A stretch of DNA of 64,000 nt from Frigoribacterium endophyticum (lineage in GTDB: Bacteria; Actinomycetota; Actinomycetes; Actinomycetales; Microbacteriaceae): positions 434,001 through 498,000 of the forward strand of contig NZ_JAAOYV010000001.1 in assembly GCF_011759585.1 (NCBI RefSeq), written 5' to 3'. Every line of letters starts with the position of its first letter. Within the stretch, counting starts at the first letter, position 1. The notes beneath the pieces are model-generated. The model was not told the origin of the DNA and did not search any database. It was given only the letters and a program-made list of their open reading frames with translations. This document shows positions 45,226 to 53,979 of the stretch, one piece after another. A program made the translations under genes and the position numbers.

Positions 45226-46376
45226 CCGACACCACCACGGCCGACCGGGCCACCGCCTCCTCGTCCGGAGCCCCGCGCACGGGGCCGGTCGGCATCGGCG
45301 TCGTCGGCGCCGGCGTGATCAGCGACCAGTACCTCGGCAACCTCACGCAGTTCCCCGACCTCCGGGTGCTGTTCATCGCCGACATCGACGAGGAGCGCGC
45401 CGCGGCCCAGGCCGAGAAGTGGGGCGTGCCCGGCAGCGGCTCGGTCGCCGAGCTGCTCGCCCACGACGACGTCGAGATCGTCGTCAACCTGACCATCCCG
45501 GCCGCCCACGTCGAGGTCGCCCTCGCCGCCGTCGCCGCCGGCAAGCACGTCTGGGGCGAGAAGCCCTACGCGCTCGACCGCGAGAGCGGGCAGCGCTTGC
45601 TCGCGGCCGCGCAGGAGGCGGGGGTCCGGGTCGCCGTCGCCCCCGACACCTTCCTCGGCGCCGGCCTGCAGACGGCGCTCCGCGTCGTGCGCCAGGGCGA
45701 CATCGGCGCCCCGCTGACCGGCCTCGCGCTCTTCCAGGTGCCCGGCCCCGAGTCGTGGCACCCGAGCCCGGAGTTCCTGTTCGCGCACGGCGCCGGCCCG
45801 ATGTTCGACGTCGGCCCGTACTACCTCACGACCCTCGTGCAGGTCTTCGGCCCCGTGGCGAAGGTCACCGCGACGTCGTCGAAGGCCCGCGAGACCCGCG
45901 TGATCGGCTCGGGCCCGAAGGCCGGCACGGAGTTCCCGGTGGAGGTGCCGACGCACGTCAGCGCCCTGCTCCAGTTCGAGAGCGGCGCCAGCGCGCAGGC
46001 CGTCTTCAGCTTCGACTCGAAGCTGGCCCGCGCCGGCTTCGTCGAGATCGCCGGCACGGAGGGCACCGCGGTGTTCCCCGACCCGAACATGTTCGACGGC
46101 GACACGCTGGTGCACACGGGCGGCGACGAGCCGACCGTCGTGCCGGCGTCGGGGTCGACCTTCACCCGGGGCACCGGCGTCGCCGAGCTCGCCCAGGCCA
46201 TCCGCGGCGGCCGTCGCGAGCGGGTGCCCGGCGAGCTCGCCTTCCACGTGCTCGACGTGATGGTCTCGCTCGCCGAGTCGGCGGAGCGCGACGAGAGCGT
46301 CGTCGTGGCGTCGTCGCTCGAGCCGACGCCCGAGCTGCCCGAGGACTGGGACCCGTCGGTCGCCACCCTCAGCTAG
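45222..46376 (+). CDS. Gfo/Idh/MocA family oxidoreductase (first copy)
   Basis: A 384-residue NAD(P)-dependent sugar dehydrogenase. The Rossmann motif GVVGAGVISDQYLGN is near residue 26, the catalytic EKP motif is in WGEKPYALD near residue 115, and GPMFDVGPYYLT carries the active-site Asp near residue 192. A short disordered tail leads the protein. ATG 45222 overlaps the isomerase gene by 4 bp, so the two are coupled, suggesting one pathway step feeds the other. Confidence 0.92.
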   Translation: MTDTTTADRATASSSGAPRTGPVGIGVVGAGVISDQYLGNLTQFPDLRVLFIADIDEERAAAQAEKWGVPGSGSVAELLAHDDVEIVVNLTIPAAHVEVALAAVAAGKHVWGEKPYALDRESGQRLLAAAQEAGVRVAVAPDTFLGAGLQTALRVVRQGDIGAPLTGLALFQVPGPESWHPSPEFLFAHGAGPMFDVGPYYLTTLVQVFGPVAKVTATSSKARETRVIGSGPKAGTEFPVEVPTHVSALLQFESGASAQAVFSFDSKLARAGFVEIAGTEGTAVFPDPNMFDGDTLVHTGGDEPTVVPASGSTFTRGTGVAELAQAIRGGRRERVPGELAFHVLDVMVSLAESAERDESVVVASSLEPTPELPEDWDPSVATLS

Positions 46377-46457
46377 TCGTCGACGGGCCGGCGTCGACGA
46401 CGAGGCCGGCCCGCCGCGGGGGCACCCGCCCCCACCCCTCACCAGCCCACCACCGAG

Positions 46458-46489
46458 ACAGCACCACCGCAGCACAGCACCACCGCAGC
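46458..46489 (+). repeat. 16-bp perfect tandem duplication upstream of the binding-protein gene
   Basis: ACAGCACCACCGCAGC occurs twice head to tail in the 180-bp gap before the solute-binding protein. The gap holds no gene and no clear promoter. Confidence 0.85.
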
Positions 46490-46556
46490 ACCCCGAACAC
46501 CGCACTTCCCCCACTCGATGAAGAGACCTCTCGAAGATGAGACACCAGGAGAAGAC

Positions 46557-47888
46557 ATGAACACGAAGAAGTTCCGCTGGGTCGCCGCCCTCGCCGTCGG
46601 CGTCGTGGCAGCCGGATCGATGACCGCCTGCTCCGCCGACGGCGGCAGCGACGGCGGTGACAAGACCATCACCTACTGGGCCAGCAACCAGGCACCGACC
46701 GTCGAGCGCGACGCCGAGGTGCTGCAGGAGTCGATCGACCGGTACACCGAGGAGACCGGGGTGAAGGTCGACCTCGAGGTCATCCCGTGGTCCGACCTCT
46801 ACAACCGCATCCTCACCGCCGTCTCGAGCGGGGAGGGCCCCGACGTGCTCAACATCGGCAACACCTGGGCGGTGTCGCTGCAGTCCAGCGGCGCGTTCGT
46901 GCCGTGGGAGGGCGACGCCCTCGAGGCCATCGGCGGCCAGGACCGCTTCGTGCAGTCCAGCTTCGCGACCGGCGGTGCCGAGGGCCAGGCCCCGACCTCC
47001 GTGCCGCTCTACGGCCTCGCGTACTCGCTCTACTACAACACGGCCATGTTCGAGGCCGCCGGCATCACCGAGCCGCCCGCCACCTGGGAGGAGTTCGTCG
47101 AGGACGCCAAGAAGCTGACCATCGACACCGACGGCGACGGGCAGATCGACCAGTGGGGCGTCACGATGGCGGGCTCGAGCATCTCGAACAACGCTCACCA
47201 GGCGTTCGTCCGCGGCCTGCAGAACGGCGGCGAGCTGTACAACGAGGACGGCGAGCCCGACTTCGGCAACGACGGCGTCGTCGCCGGCGTCAAGGAGTGG
47301 GTGGACCTGATGGCCGTCGACAAGGTGGTCTCGCCCTCCGACGCGGAGAGCGTCAACGGCTCCGACATGGCGGCGACCTTCGCCGACGGCCAGGCCGCGA
47401 TGTTCTTCGACCAGGCCCCGACCGACAACCTGAAGAGCCGTGACTTCACCGACTACGCGGCCGCTCCGGTGCCGATGGAGTCCGCCGACGCCACCGGCCT
47501 CGAGGGCACGCAGAGCCACGTCGCCGGCATCAACATCAGCGTCTTCGAGAACAGCGACGACAAGGACGCCGCGATCGACTTCGTGAAGCACCTGACGAGC
47601 GACGACGAGCAGAAGTACCTCAACGAGTCGTTCGGCGCGCTGCCCGTCGTCACGGCGGCGTACGACGACCCGGCGTTCCAGTCGGAGGCCATCAAGCTGA
47701 AGCAGGTCACGCTCGCCGACCACGCCCAGCCGATGCCCCTCTACCCCTCTGAAGGACAGATGGAGACCCTCGTCGGCACGGCAATCAAGGACCTCCTCGC
47801 GTCTGCAGCCCAGGGCGAGTCGGTCAGCGAGGACGACGTCAAGTCGGCCCTCGAGGACGCGGCCAGCCAGATGAGCTCGGGTCAGTAG
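46557..47888 (+). CDS. sugar ABC transporter solute-binding lipoprotein
   Basis: A 443-residue extracellular binding protein of the carbohydrate uptake family 1 type. The signal peptide ends with the lipobox MTAC at about residues 22-25, giving a membrane-anchored lipoprotein. [14 protein letters not shown] and [13 protein letters not shown] are typical of the family. ATG 46557 has AGGAGA 4 to 5 bases upstream and is better placed than ATG 46518. The two permease genes follow after a hairpin. Confidence 0.93.
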   Translation: MNTKKFRWVAALAVGVVAAGSMTACSADGGSDGGDKTITYWASNQAPTVERDAEVLQESIDRYTEETGVKVDLEVIPWSDLYNRILTAVSSGEGPDVLNIGNTWAVSLQSSGAFVPWEGDALEAIGGQDRFVQSSFATGGAEGQAPTSVPLYGLAYSLYYNTAMFEAAGITEPPATWEEFVEDAKKLTIDTDGDGQIDQWGVTMAGSSISNNAHQAFVRGLQNGGELYNEDGEPDFGNDGVVAGVKEWVDLMAVDKVVSPSDAESVNGSDMAATFADGQAAMFFDQAPTDNLKSRDFTDYAAAPVPMESADATGLEGTQSHVAGINISVFENSDDKDAAIDFVKHLTSDDEQKYLNESFGALPVVTAAYDDPAFQSEAIKLKQVTLADHAQPMPLYPSEGQMETLVGTAIKDLLASAAQGESVSEDDVKSALEDAASQMSSGQ

Positions 47889-47906
47889 CCCGTCCCACCG
47901 CCGCGC

Positions 47907-47943
47907 GCCGGGGCGGCCGGTCACCACGACCGGCCGCCCCGGC
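47907..47943 (+). terminator. 16-bp perfect intercistronic hairpin
   Basis: The stem starts GCCGGGGCGGCC and has a 5-base ACCAC loop, lying between the binding-protein and permease genes. Such hairpins often protect the upstream mRNA and reduce read-through, so that more binding protein than permease is made. Confidence 0.8.
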
Positions 47944-47965
47944 ACCCGCACCCGAGAGGACCCTC

Positions 47966-48964
47966 ATGACCGTCAACCTGCTGCCGCCCGCCCCCGCCGA
48001 GGAGGCGACCCCGCCCGACCGCCACCAGGCGGCGCCCCTCCAGCCCGCCCAGAAGCGCAAGGCGCACCGCTCGCCGCTCGCCTACTTCCTGGTCGCGCCC
48101 GCCGCCCTCGCCGAGCTGCTCGTCCACATCATCCCGATGGTGCTGGGCGTCTGGATCGCGTTCATCACGCTCAACCAGCTCAGCATCGCCAACTGGGTCA
48201 ACGCGCCCTTCGTCGGCCTCCGCAACTTCGTCACGGCCCTCGACCCGAGCTCGCCGATCGCCGGCCAGCTCTACGGGGCCCTCGGCCGCACCCTGCTCTT
48301 CACCGTCATCGTCGTGGCCATCGCCTGGAGCATGGGCATGCTGGGAGCAGTGCTGCTCACCAGCTCGTTCAAGGGCCGCGGGATCCTCCGCACGCTCTTC
48401 CTCGTGCCCTACGCCCTGCCGTCCTACGTCGGGACGATCGCCTGGGCCTTCATGTTCAACCAGCGCGACGGGGCCATCAACCGGTTCCTGGTCGACGACC
48501 TGGGCATCCTCCAGGACCGCCCGTTCTGGCTGCTCGGCGGCAACTCGTTCTGGGCGATCGTGATCGTCACGGCCTGGCAGTTCTGGCCGTTCGCCTTCCT
48601 CATGCTCCTCGCCGCGCTGCAGAACATCCCGGGTGACGTCTACGAGGCCGCGAGCCTCGACGGCGCGAGCCTCTGGAAGCAGTTCACGCAGATCACGCTG
48701 CCCATGGTGAAGCCGGCCAACGCCGTGCTGCTGCTCATCATGAGCCTCTGGATCTTCAACCAGTTCAACGTGCCCTACGTGCTGTTCGGCCCGGCCTCGC
48801 CCGAGCAGGCGACGCTCATCTCGCCGCTGATCTACCAGCAGAGCTTCAACAACTGGAACTTCGGCCTCGGCGGCGCCATGAGCGTGATGCTCCTGATCGT
48901 GCTGCTGATCGCGTCGGCGTTCTACATCCGCATGGTTCTCCCGAAGGGACAGCACGATGATTGA
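47966..48964 (+). CDS. sugar ABC transporter permease (MalF type)
   Basis: A 332-residue inner-membrane permease with six or seven hydrophobic helices. The EAA loop that contacts the ATPase is seen in DVYEAASLDGASLWKQFTQI near residue 225. The start MTVNLLPPAP is at ATG 47966 with GAGAGGA 7 bases upstream. It overlaps the second permease by 8 bp. Confidence 0.92.
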   Translation: MTVNLLPPAPAEEATPPDRHQAAPLQPAQKRKAHRSPLAYFLVAPAALAELLVHIIPMVLGVWIAFITLNQLSIANWVNAPFVGLRNFVTALDPSSPIAGQLYGALGRTLLFTVIVVAIAWSMGMLGAVLLTSSFKGRGILRTLFLVPYALPSYVGTIAWAFMFNQRDGAINRFLVDDLGILQDRPFWLLGGNSFWAIVIVTAWQFWPFAFLMLLAALQNIPGDVYEAASLDGASLWKQFTQITLPMVKPANAVLLLIMSLWIFNQFNVPYVLFGPASPEQATLISPLIYQQSFNNWNFGLGGAMSVMLLIVLLIASAFYIRMVLPKGQHDD

Positions 48965-49796
48965 GACCCGTGGCTTCAAGATCTTCCGGTTCTTCGGGCT
49001 GGCCTTCCTGTCGCTCGTCGTGGTCGTGCCGCTGTACGTGGTGCTGACGACGTCGATCAAGCCGCTCGCCGACGTCCAGGGGCTCTTCACCTGGATCCCG
49101 ACGCGGGTCACGCTCGAGCCGTACATGCAGATCTGGCAGACCGTGCCGCTGGCGTCTTACTTCAAGAACAGCCTCATCGTCACGGTCTCGGCGACGGTGC
49201 TCTCGGTGGCCATGGCGGTGCTGGCGGCCTACTCGCTGGCCCGCCTGCGCTTCCGCGGGCAGCGGAGCTTCAGCCTCGTGGTGCTGTCGACCCAGATGTT
49301 CCCCGGCATCCTGTTCCTGCTGCCGCTCTTCCTCATCTTCGTGCAGATCCAGCGCACGGTCGGGGTGCAGCTCACGGGCAGCTACCTCGGGCTGATCATC
49401 ACCTACATGACGTTCAGCCTGCCGTTCTCGATCTGGATGCTGACGGGCTACTTCGCCTCGATCCCGAAGGAGCTCGAGGAGGCGTCGATGATCGACGGGA
49501 CGGGTCGCCTCGGCGCGCTCTTCCGGGTCATCATCCCCGTCGCGAAGCCCGGCATCATCGCGGTCGCCGTCTACGCCTTCATCACGGCGTGGGGCGAGGT
49601 GCTCTTCGCCTCGGTCCTGACCAGCAAGGACACGCGGACCCTGTCGATCGGCCTCCGCGCGTACGCGTCGCAGCAGGACGTCTACTGGAACCAGCTGATG
49701 GCGGCGTCGGTGGTCGTCTCACTGCCCGTGCTGATCGGCTTCATGCTCGTGCAGAAGCACCTGATCACGGGGCTCTCCTCGGGCGCGGTCAAGTGA
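48957..49796 (+). CDS. sugar ABC transporter permease (MalG type)
   Basis: A 279-residue permease with six helices. The EAA loop reads ELEEASMIDGTGRLGALFRV near residue 175. It forms a heterodimer with the upstream permease. No ATP-binding gene follows; the complex probably uses a shared MsiK-like ATPase coded elsewhere, which is common in actinobacteria. Its stop overlaps the next gene by 4 bp. Confidence 0.93.
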   Translation: MIETRGFKIFRFFGLAFLSLVVVVPLYVVLTTSIKPLADVQGLFTWIPTRVTLEPYMQIWQTVPLASYFKNSLIVTVSATVLSVAMAVLAAYSLARLRFRGQRSFSLVVLSTQMFPGILFLLPLFLIFVQIQRTVGVQLTGSYLGLIITYMTFSLPFSIWMLTGYFASIPKELEEASMIDGTGRLGALFRVIIPVAKPGIIAVAVYAFITAWGEVLFASVLTSKDTRTLSIGLRAYASQQDVYWNQLMAASVVVSLPVLIGFMLVQKHLITGLSSGAVK

Positions 49797-50962
49797 CCCG
49801 GCCGGGAGGCGCCGCCCCGGTCGTCACGGCCGGGGCGGCCCGCCCCGCCGCCGCCGTGGGGGCCGGAGGCACCTCCCGGCCCGGGCGCGTCCGCGTCGGC
49901 ATCGTGGGCGGCGGCTTCATGGCCCGCGTCCACGCCGCCGCCGCCCGCACCGCCGGTGCCGAGGTCGTGGCCCTCGCGTCGTCGACCCCGGAGAGCGCCG
50001 CCCGTGCGGCGGCCTCGCTCCGCGTCGCGCGGGCGCACGCGTCGGTCGCCGACCTCGTCGACGACCCCGCCGTCGACGTCGTGCACGTCTGCTCGCCGAA
50101 CGCCAGCCACGCCCCGGTCGCGCTCGCCGCGCTCCGGGCCGGCAAGCACGTCGTCTGCGAGAAGCCCCTGGCGACGACGAGCCAGGAGGGGGAGGCGCTG
50201 GTTGCCGCCGCCTCCGCCGCGGGCCGCGTCGCCGCGGTGCCCTTCGTCTACCGCTACCACCCGATGGTCCGGGAGGCGCGGGCCCGGATCGCGCGCGGCG
50301 ACACCGGCCGGGTGCTGAGCGTCCGGGGGAGCTACCTGCAGGACTGGCTGCTCGAGAGCGACGACGTCGACTGGCGCGTCGACTCGGCCGCCGGGGGCCC
50401 GTCTCGGGCCTTCGCCGACATCGGCAGCCACCTCGTCGACCTCCTCGAGTTCGTGCTCGGCGACGCCGGCCGCCTCGTGCGCCTGTCGTCGACGACCACG
50501 ACCGTGCACCGCGAACGCGGCGGCCGGCCCGTCGACACCGAGGACGAGGCCGCCGTCGTCTTCGAGACCGCGGGGGGAGCCATCGGCACCCTCTTCGTGT
50601 CGCAGGTCGCGCCGGGGCGCAAGAACCGCCTCCTCATCGACGTCGCGGGCACGGTCGAGAGCCTCGAGTTCTCGCAGGAGGAGCCCGAGACCCTGTGGGT
50701 CGGCCGTCGCCGCGGCACCGAGGTGCTGGCCCGCGACGCAGCGGCCCTGTCGCCCGACGCCGCGCGCCTGTCGATCGTGCCCGCGGGCCACCCGCTCGGC
50801 TACGTGGACGCCTTCGCGGCGTTCGTCGCCGACGTCTACGACGCGGTCGACGGCGGCACGCCCGAGGGGCTGCCGACCTTCGACGACGGCCTCCGGGCCA
50901 TCCGCGTCACCGAGGGCGTCCTGGCCGCCGCGGCCGGGCGCCGGTGGGTCGACGTGCCCTGA
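49793..50962 (+). CDS. Gfo/Idh/MocA family oxidoreductase (second copy)
   Basis: A 389-residue NAD(P)-dependent dehydrogenase with GIVGGGFMARVHAAAA near residue 36, CEKPLATT near residue 121 and DIGSHLVDLLEFVLG near residue 207. It is not a close copy of the first Gfo/Idh/MocA protein: it has a longer N-terminal tail and a different substrate-binding half. GTG 49793 overlaps the permease gene by 4 bp; the start could also lie 25-30 codons later. The pair of distinct dehydrogenases suggests two redox steps. Confidence 0.9.
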   Translation: MTRPGGAAPVVTAGAARPAAAVGAGGTSRPGRVRVGIVGGGFMARVHAAAARTAGAEVVALASSTPESAARAAASLRVARAHASVADLVDDPAVDVVHVCSPNASHAPVALAALRAGKHVVCEKPLATTSQEGEALVAAASAAGRVAAVPFVYRYHPMVREARARIARGDTGRVLSVRGSYLQDWLLESDDVDWRVDSAAGGPSRAFADIGSHLVDLLEFVLGDAGRLVRLSSTTTTVHRERGGRPVDTEDEAAVVFETAGGAIGTLFVSQVAPGRKNRLLIDVAGTVESLEFSQEEPETLWVGRRRGTEVLARDAAALSPDAARLSIVPAGHPLGYVDAFAAFVADVYDAVDGGTPEGLPTFDDGLRAIRVTEGVLAAAAGRRWVDVP

Positions 50963-51082
50963 CGCGACCGCGCCCCCTGCCATGCTGGCGGGGACGCCCG
51001 CTCGGCACCCGCGCCTCCGCCCGCCCTGCCGGCCCGCACCAGCGCCGCCGCCGCACCACCCGCCCCGCCCGGAGAGGACCCC

Positions 51083-52096
51083 ATGAGCGAGAGCTCCCGC
51101 CCCGTCACCCTGTTCACCGGCCAGTGGGCCGACCTGCCCCTCGAGGAGGTCGCGGCGCTCGCCGCGGGCTGGGGCTACGACGGCCTCGAGATCGCGGCCT
51201 CGGGCGACCACCTCGACCTCGAGCGGGCCGACCAGGACGACGCGTACCTCCGCTCGCGCCTCGACGTGCTCGACCGCCACGGCCTGCGCGTCTGGGCGAT
51301 CTCGAACCACCTCACGGGCCAGGCGGTCTGCGACGACCCGATCGACTTCCGCCACCAGGCGATCCTGCGGCCGTCGACCTGGGGCGACGGCGACCCGGAG
51401 GGCGTGCGGCAGCGCGCCGCGGAGGACATGAAGCGGGCGGCCCGCGTCGCCCGCAAGATGGGCGTCGACACCGTCGTCGGCTTCACCGGGTCGGCGATCT
51501 GGCCGTACGTCGCGATGTTCCCGCCCGTGCCCGCCAGCGTCATCGACGCCGGCTACGAGGACTTCGCCACGCGCTGGAACCCCATCCTCGACGTGTTCGA
51601 CGCCGAGGGGGTGCGGTTCGCGCACGAGGTGCACCCGAGCGAGATCGCCTACGACCACTGGACGAGCGTGCGCACGCTCGAGGCCATCGAGCACCGCGAG
51701 GCGTTCGGCTTCAACTGGGACCCGTCGCACATGCTCTGGCAGGGCGTCGACGTCGTCGGCTTCATCACCGACTTCGCGTCGCGGATCTACCACGTCGACT
51801 GCAAGGACACGCGCGTGCGCCCCACGTCGGGCCGCTCGGGCGTGCTCGGCTCCCACCTGCCGTGGGGCGACCCGCGCCGCGGCTGGGACTTCGTGTCGAC
51901 CGGGCACGGCGACGTGCCCTGGGAGGACGCCTTCCGCGCCCTCGACGCAGTCGGCTACGACGGCCCCATCTCGATCGAGTGGGAGGACGCCGGCATGGAC
52001 CGCCTGCACGGCGCCCCGGAGGCCCTGGCCCACGTGCGCTCGCTGCTCTGGCCCCGGCCCGCCGCCTCCTTCGACGCCGCGTTCTCGAACCAGTAG
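51083..52096 (+). CDS. sugar phosphate isomerase/epimerase family protein (second copy)
   Basis: A 337-residue TIM-barrel protein, longer than the first copy. Metal-site candidates are AHEVHPSEI near residue 180, NWDPSHMLWQ near 213, YHVDCKD near 236 and SIEWED near 296. It resembles the group that works with Gfo/Idh/MocA enzymes in inositol- and keto-glycoside-type pathways. ATG 51083 has GGAGAGGA about 7 bases upstream. The propeller protein gene follows by 15 bp. Confidence 0.88.
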   Translation: MSESSRPVTLFTGQWADLPLEEVAALAAGWGYDGLEIAASGDHLDLERADQDDAYLRSRLDVLDRHGLRVWAISNHLTGQAVCDDPIDFRHQAILRPSTWGDGDPEGVRQRAAEDMKRAARVARKMGVDTVVGFTGSAIWPYVAMFPPVPASVIDAGYEDFATRWNPILDVFDAEGVRFAHEVHPSEIAYDHWTSVRTLEAIEHREAFGFNWDPSHMLWQGVDVVGFITDFASRIYHVDCKDTRVRPTSGRSGVLGSHLPWGDPRRGWDFVSTGHGDVPWEDAFRALDAVGYDGPISIEWEDAGMDRLHGAPEALAHVRSLLWPRPAASFDAAFSNQ

Positions 52097-52111
52097 CAGG
52101 GAGACCGACCC

Positions 52112-53077
52112 GTGCCCCGACTCCTCCTCCCCGGCCAGACCAGCCGCCTCCTCGTCGTCGACGCCGTCACCGGTGAAGCCGAGGTCGCCTTCCGCAGCGG
52201 GCGCGTGCTCGTCGAGGCCCCGAACTGGAGCCCCGACGGCCGCTGGCTCGTCGTCAACGGCGACGGCCTGCTCTGGCGCCTGCCGGCCGACGCCCGCGAC
52301 GCCGACGAGACCGACCTCGTGCCCGTGCCGCTCGGCGACGTGCCCGAGATCAACAACGACCACGTGATCGCGCCCGACCAGCGGACCGTCGTGGTGAGCG
52401 CCCGCGACGGGCACCTGTACGAGGTGCCGTGGGACGGGGTGCAGCCGGGCGGGAGCGCCCGTCGGGTGACGCGCGACCACCCTCCGCGCCGGAACCACAA
52501 GAACTACCTGCACGGCGTCTCGCCCGACGGCACGCAGCTCAGCGTGGTCGTCGGCGCCCTGCCGGCGCCCGTCGACGACCCGGACGGCGAGGAGGCGCGG
52601 GCCGGCTGGCGGACGGACGTCGCCCTGGTATCCGTGGCCGACGGCACCGCGACCGCCGTCACCGCCGACGAGCACCCCGACGACGGCCCCGAGTTCTCGC
52701 CCGACGGTCGGTGGCTGTGGTGGAACTCGGAGCGCGCCTCCGGCGGCGTCGCCGGGCACGCCCAGCTCTTCCGGGCCGCGCCCGACGGCGGCGACCTCGT
52801 GCAGGTGACCGACGACGAGCGGGTGAACTGGTTCCCCCACCCCTCGCCGGACGGCCGCACGCTGCTCTGGCTGGCGTACGAGCCGGGCACCACCGGGCAC
52901 CCGGCGGACCGCGACGTGGAGCTGCGGACGATGCCGCTCGGCGACGACGGGCTGCCGGTGCCGGGCGCCGAGCCGCTCACCCTGCGGGCGCTGCAGGGCG
53001 GCCAGGGCACGGTCAACGTGCCGTGCTGGGCGCCCGACTCGCGGCGCTTCGCCTGCGCGGACTACCCGCGGGGCTGA
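52112..53077 (+). CDS. TolB-like WD40/PD40 beta-propeller protein
   Basis: A 321-residue predicted beta-propeller with several PD40 blades: WSPDGRWLVVNG, VSPDGTQLSVVVG, FSPDGRWLWWNS and PSPDGRTLLWLA. There is no signal peptide, so unlike TolB it is cytoplasmic. It ends the sugar operon. Related propellers occur in oligogalacturonide lyases and in sugar-utilisation loci, so a lyase or a sugar-binding role is possible, but nothing proves it. GTG 52112 has CAGGGAGA 9 bases upstream. Confidence 0.82.
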   Translation: MPRLLLPGQTSRLLVVDAVTGEAEVAFRSGRVLVEAPNWSPDGRWLVVNGDGLLWRLPADARDADETDLVPVPLGDVPEINNDHVIAPDQRTVVVSARDGHLYEVPWDGVQPGGSARRVTRDHPPRRNHKNYLHGVSPDGTQLSVVVGALPAPVDDPDGEEARAGWRTDVALVSVADGTATAVTADEHPDDGPEFSPDGRWLWWNSERASGGVAGHAQLFRAAPDGGDLVQVTDDERVNWFPHPSPDGRTLLWLAYEPGTTGHPADRDVELRTMPLGDDGLPVPGAEPLTLRALQGGQGTVNVPCWAPDSRRFACADYPRG

Positions 53078-53232
53078 GCAGGGGGCGACGACCGCGGGCA
53101 GCACGTCGGTGCGACCCGGACGCGACCCTGGTGCGACCCCGTGCGTCGCCGATGAGGCCCCGGTGAGCAGTGCACGGCTCACGCATGGCGCCACCACAGG
53201 CACCTCATAGGAATCCCTCGATACTGGGGAAG

Positions 53233-53979
53233 GTGACCACTTCGACCCCCGCCACCGCAGCCGCCCCGAGACTCACCCGGGCCGACGGATCGCCCCTCCG
53301 CGTCCTCGTCGTCGACGACGAGGCCAGCCTCACCGACCTGCTCTCGATGGCGCTCCGCTACGAGGGGTACGACGTGAAGGCGGCCGCAGACGGCCAGGGC
53401 GCGCTCGCCCTCGCCCGCGAGTTCCAGCCCGACGCCATCGTGCTCGACTGGATGCTGCCCGACATCGACGGCATCCAGGTGCTCGGCCGGCTCCGTCAGG
53501 GCGGCGACGACACCCCCATCCTCTTCCTCACGGCGAAGGACAGCGTCGAGGACCGCGTCTCCGGCCTCACCGCGGGCGGCGACGACTACGTGACGAAGCC
53601 CTTCTCCCTCGAGGAGGTCGTGGCCCGGCTGCGCGGCCTGATCCGCCGCTCCGCCTCCGCGATCAGCGAGCACGGCGACTCGCGGATCGTCGTGGGCGAC
53701 CTCGTCCTCGACGAGGAGAGCTACGAGGTGTCGCGCGCTGGCCGCGAGGTCGAGCTGACCGCCACCGAGTTCGAGCTGCTGCGCTTCCTGATGCGCAACC
53801 CGCGTCGCGTGCTGAGCAAGGCGCAGATCCTCGACCGGGTCTGGAGCTACGACTTCGGCGGCAAGTCGAGCGTCGTCGAGATCTACATCTCGTACCTGCG
53901 CAAGAAGATCGACGCGGGCGAGGAGCCCATGATCCACACCGTGCGCGGCGTCGGCTACGTCATCAAGCCCACGTCGTGA
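53233..53979 (+). CDS. OmpR-family two-component response regulator
   Basis: A 248-residue response regulator. The receiver domain has the acidic pair in VVDDEASL near residue 30, the phospho-accepting Asp in [12 protein letters not shown] near residue 76 and LTAKDS (Thr and Lys). The C-terminal winged helix binds DNA. GTG 53233 is preferred; ATG 53185 would add 16 residues. The kinase gene overlaps by 4 bp. It sits directly upstream of rplJ, but there is no sign it controls it. Confidence 0.94.
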   Translation: MTTSTPATAAAPRLTRADGSPLRVLVVDDEASLTDLLSMALRYEGYDVKAAADGQGALALAREFQPDAIVLDWMLPDIDGIQVLGRLRQGGDDTPILFLTAKDSVEDRVSGLTAGGDDYVTKPFSLEEVVARLRGLIRRSASAISEHGDSRIVVGDLVLDEESYEVSRAGREVELTATEFELLRFLMRNPRRVLSKAQILDRVWSYDFGGKSSVVEIYISYLRKKIDAGEEPMIHTVRGVGYVIKPTS

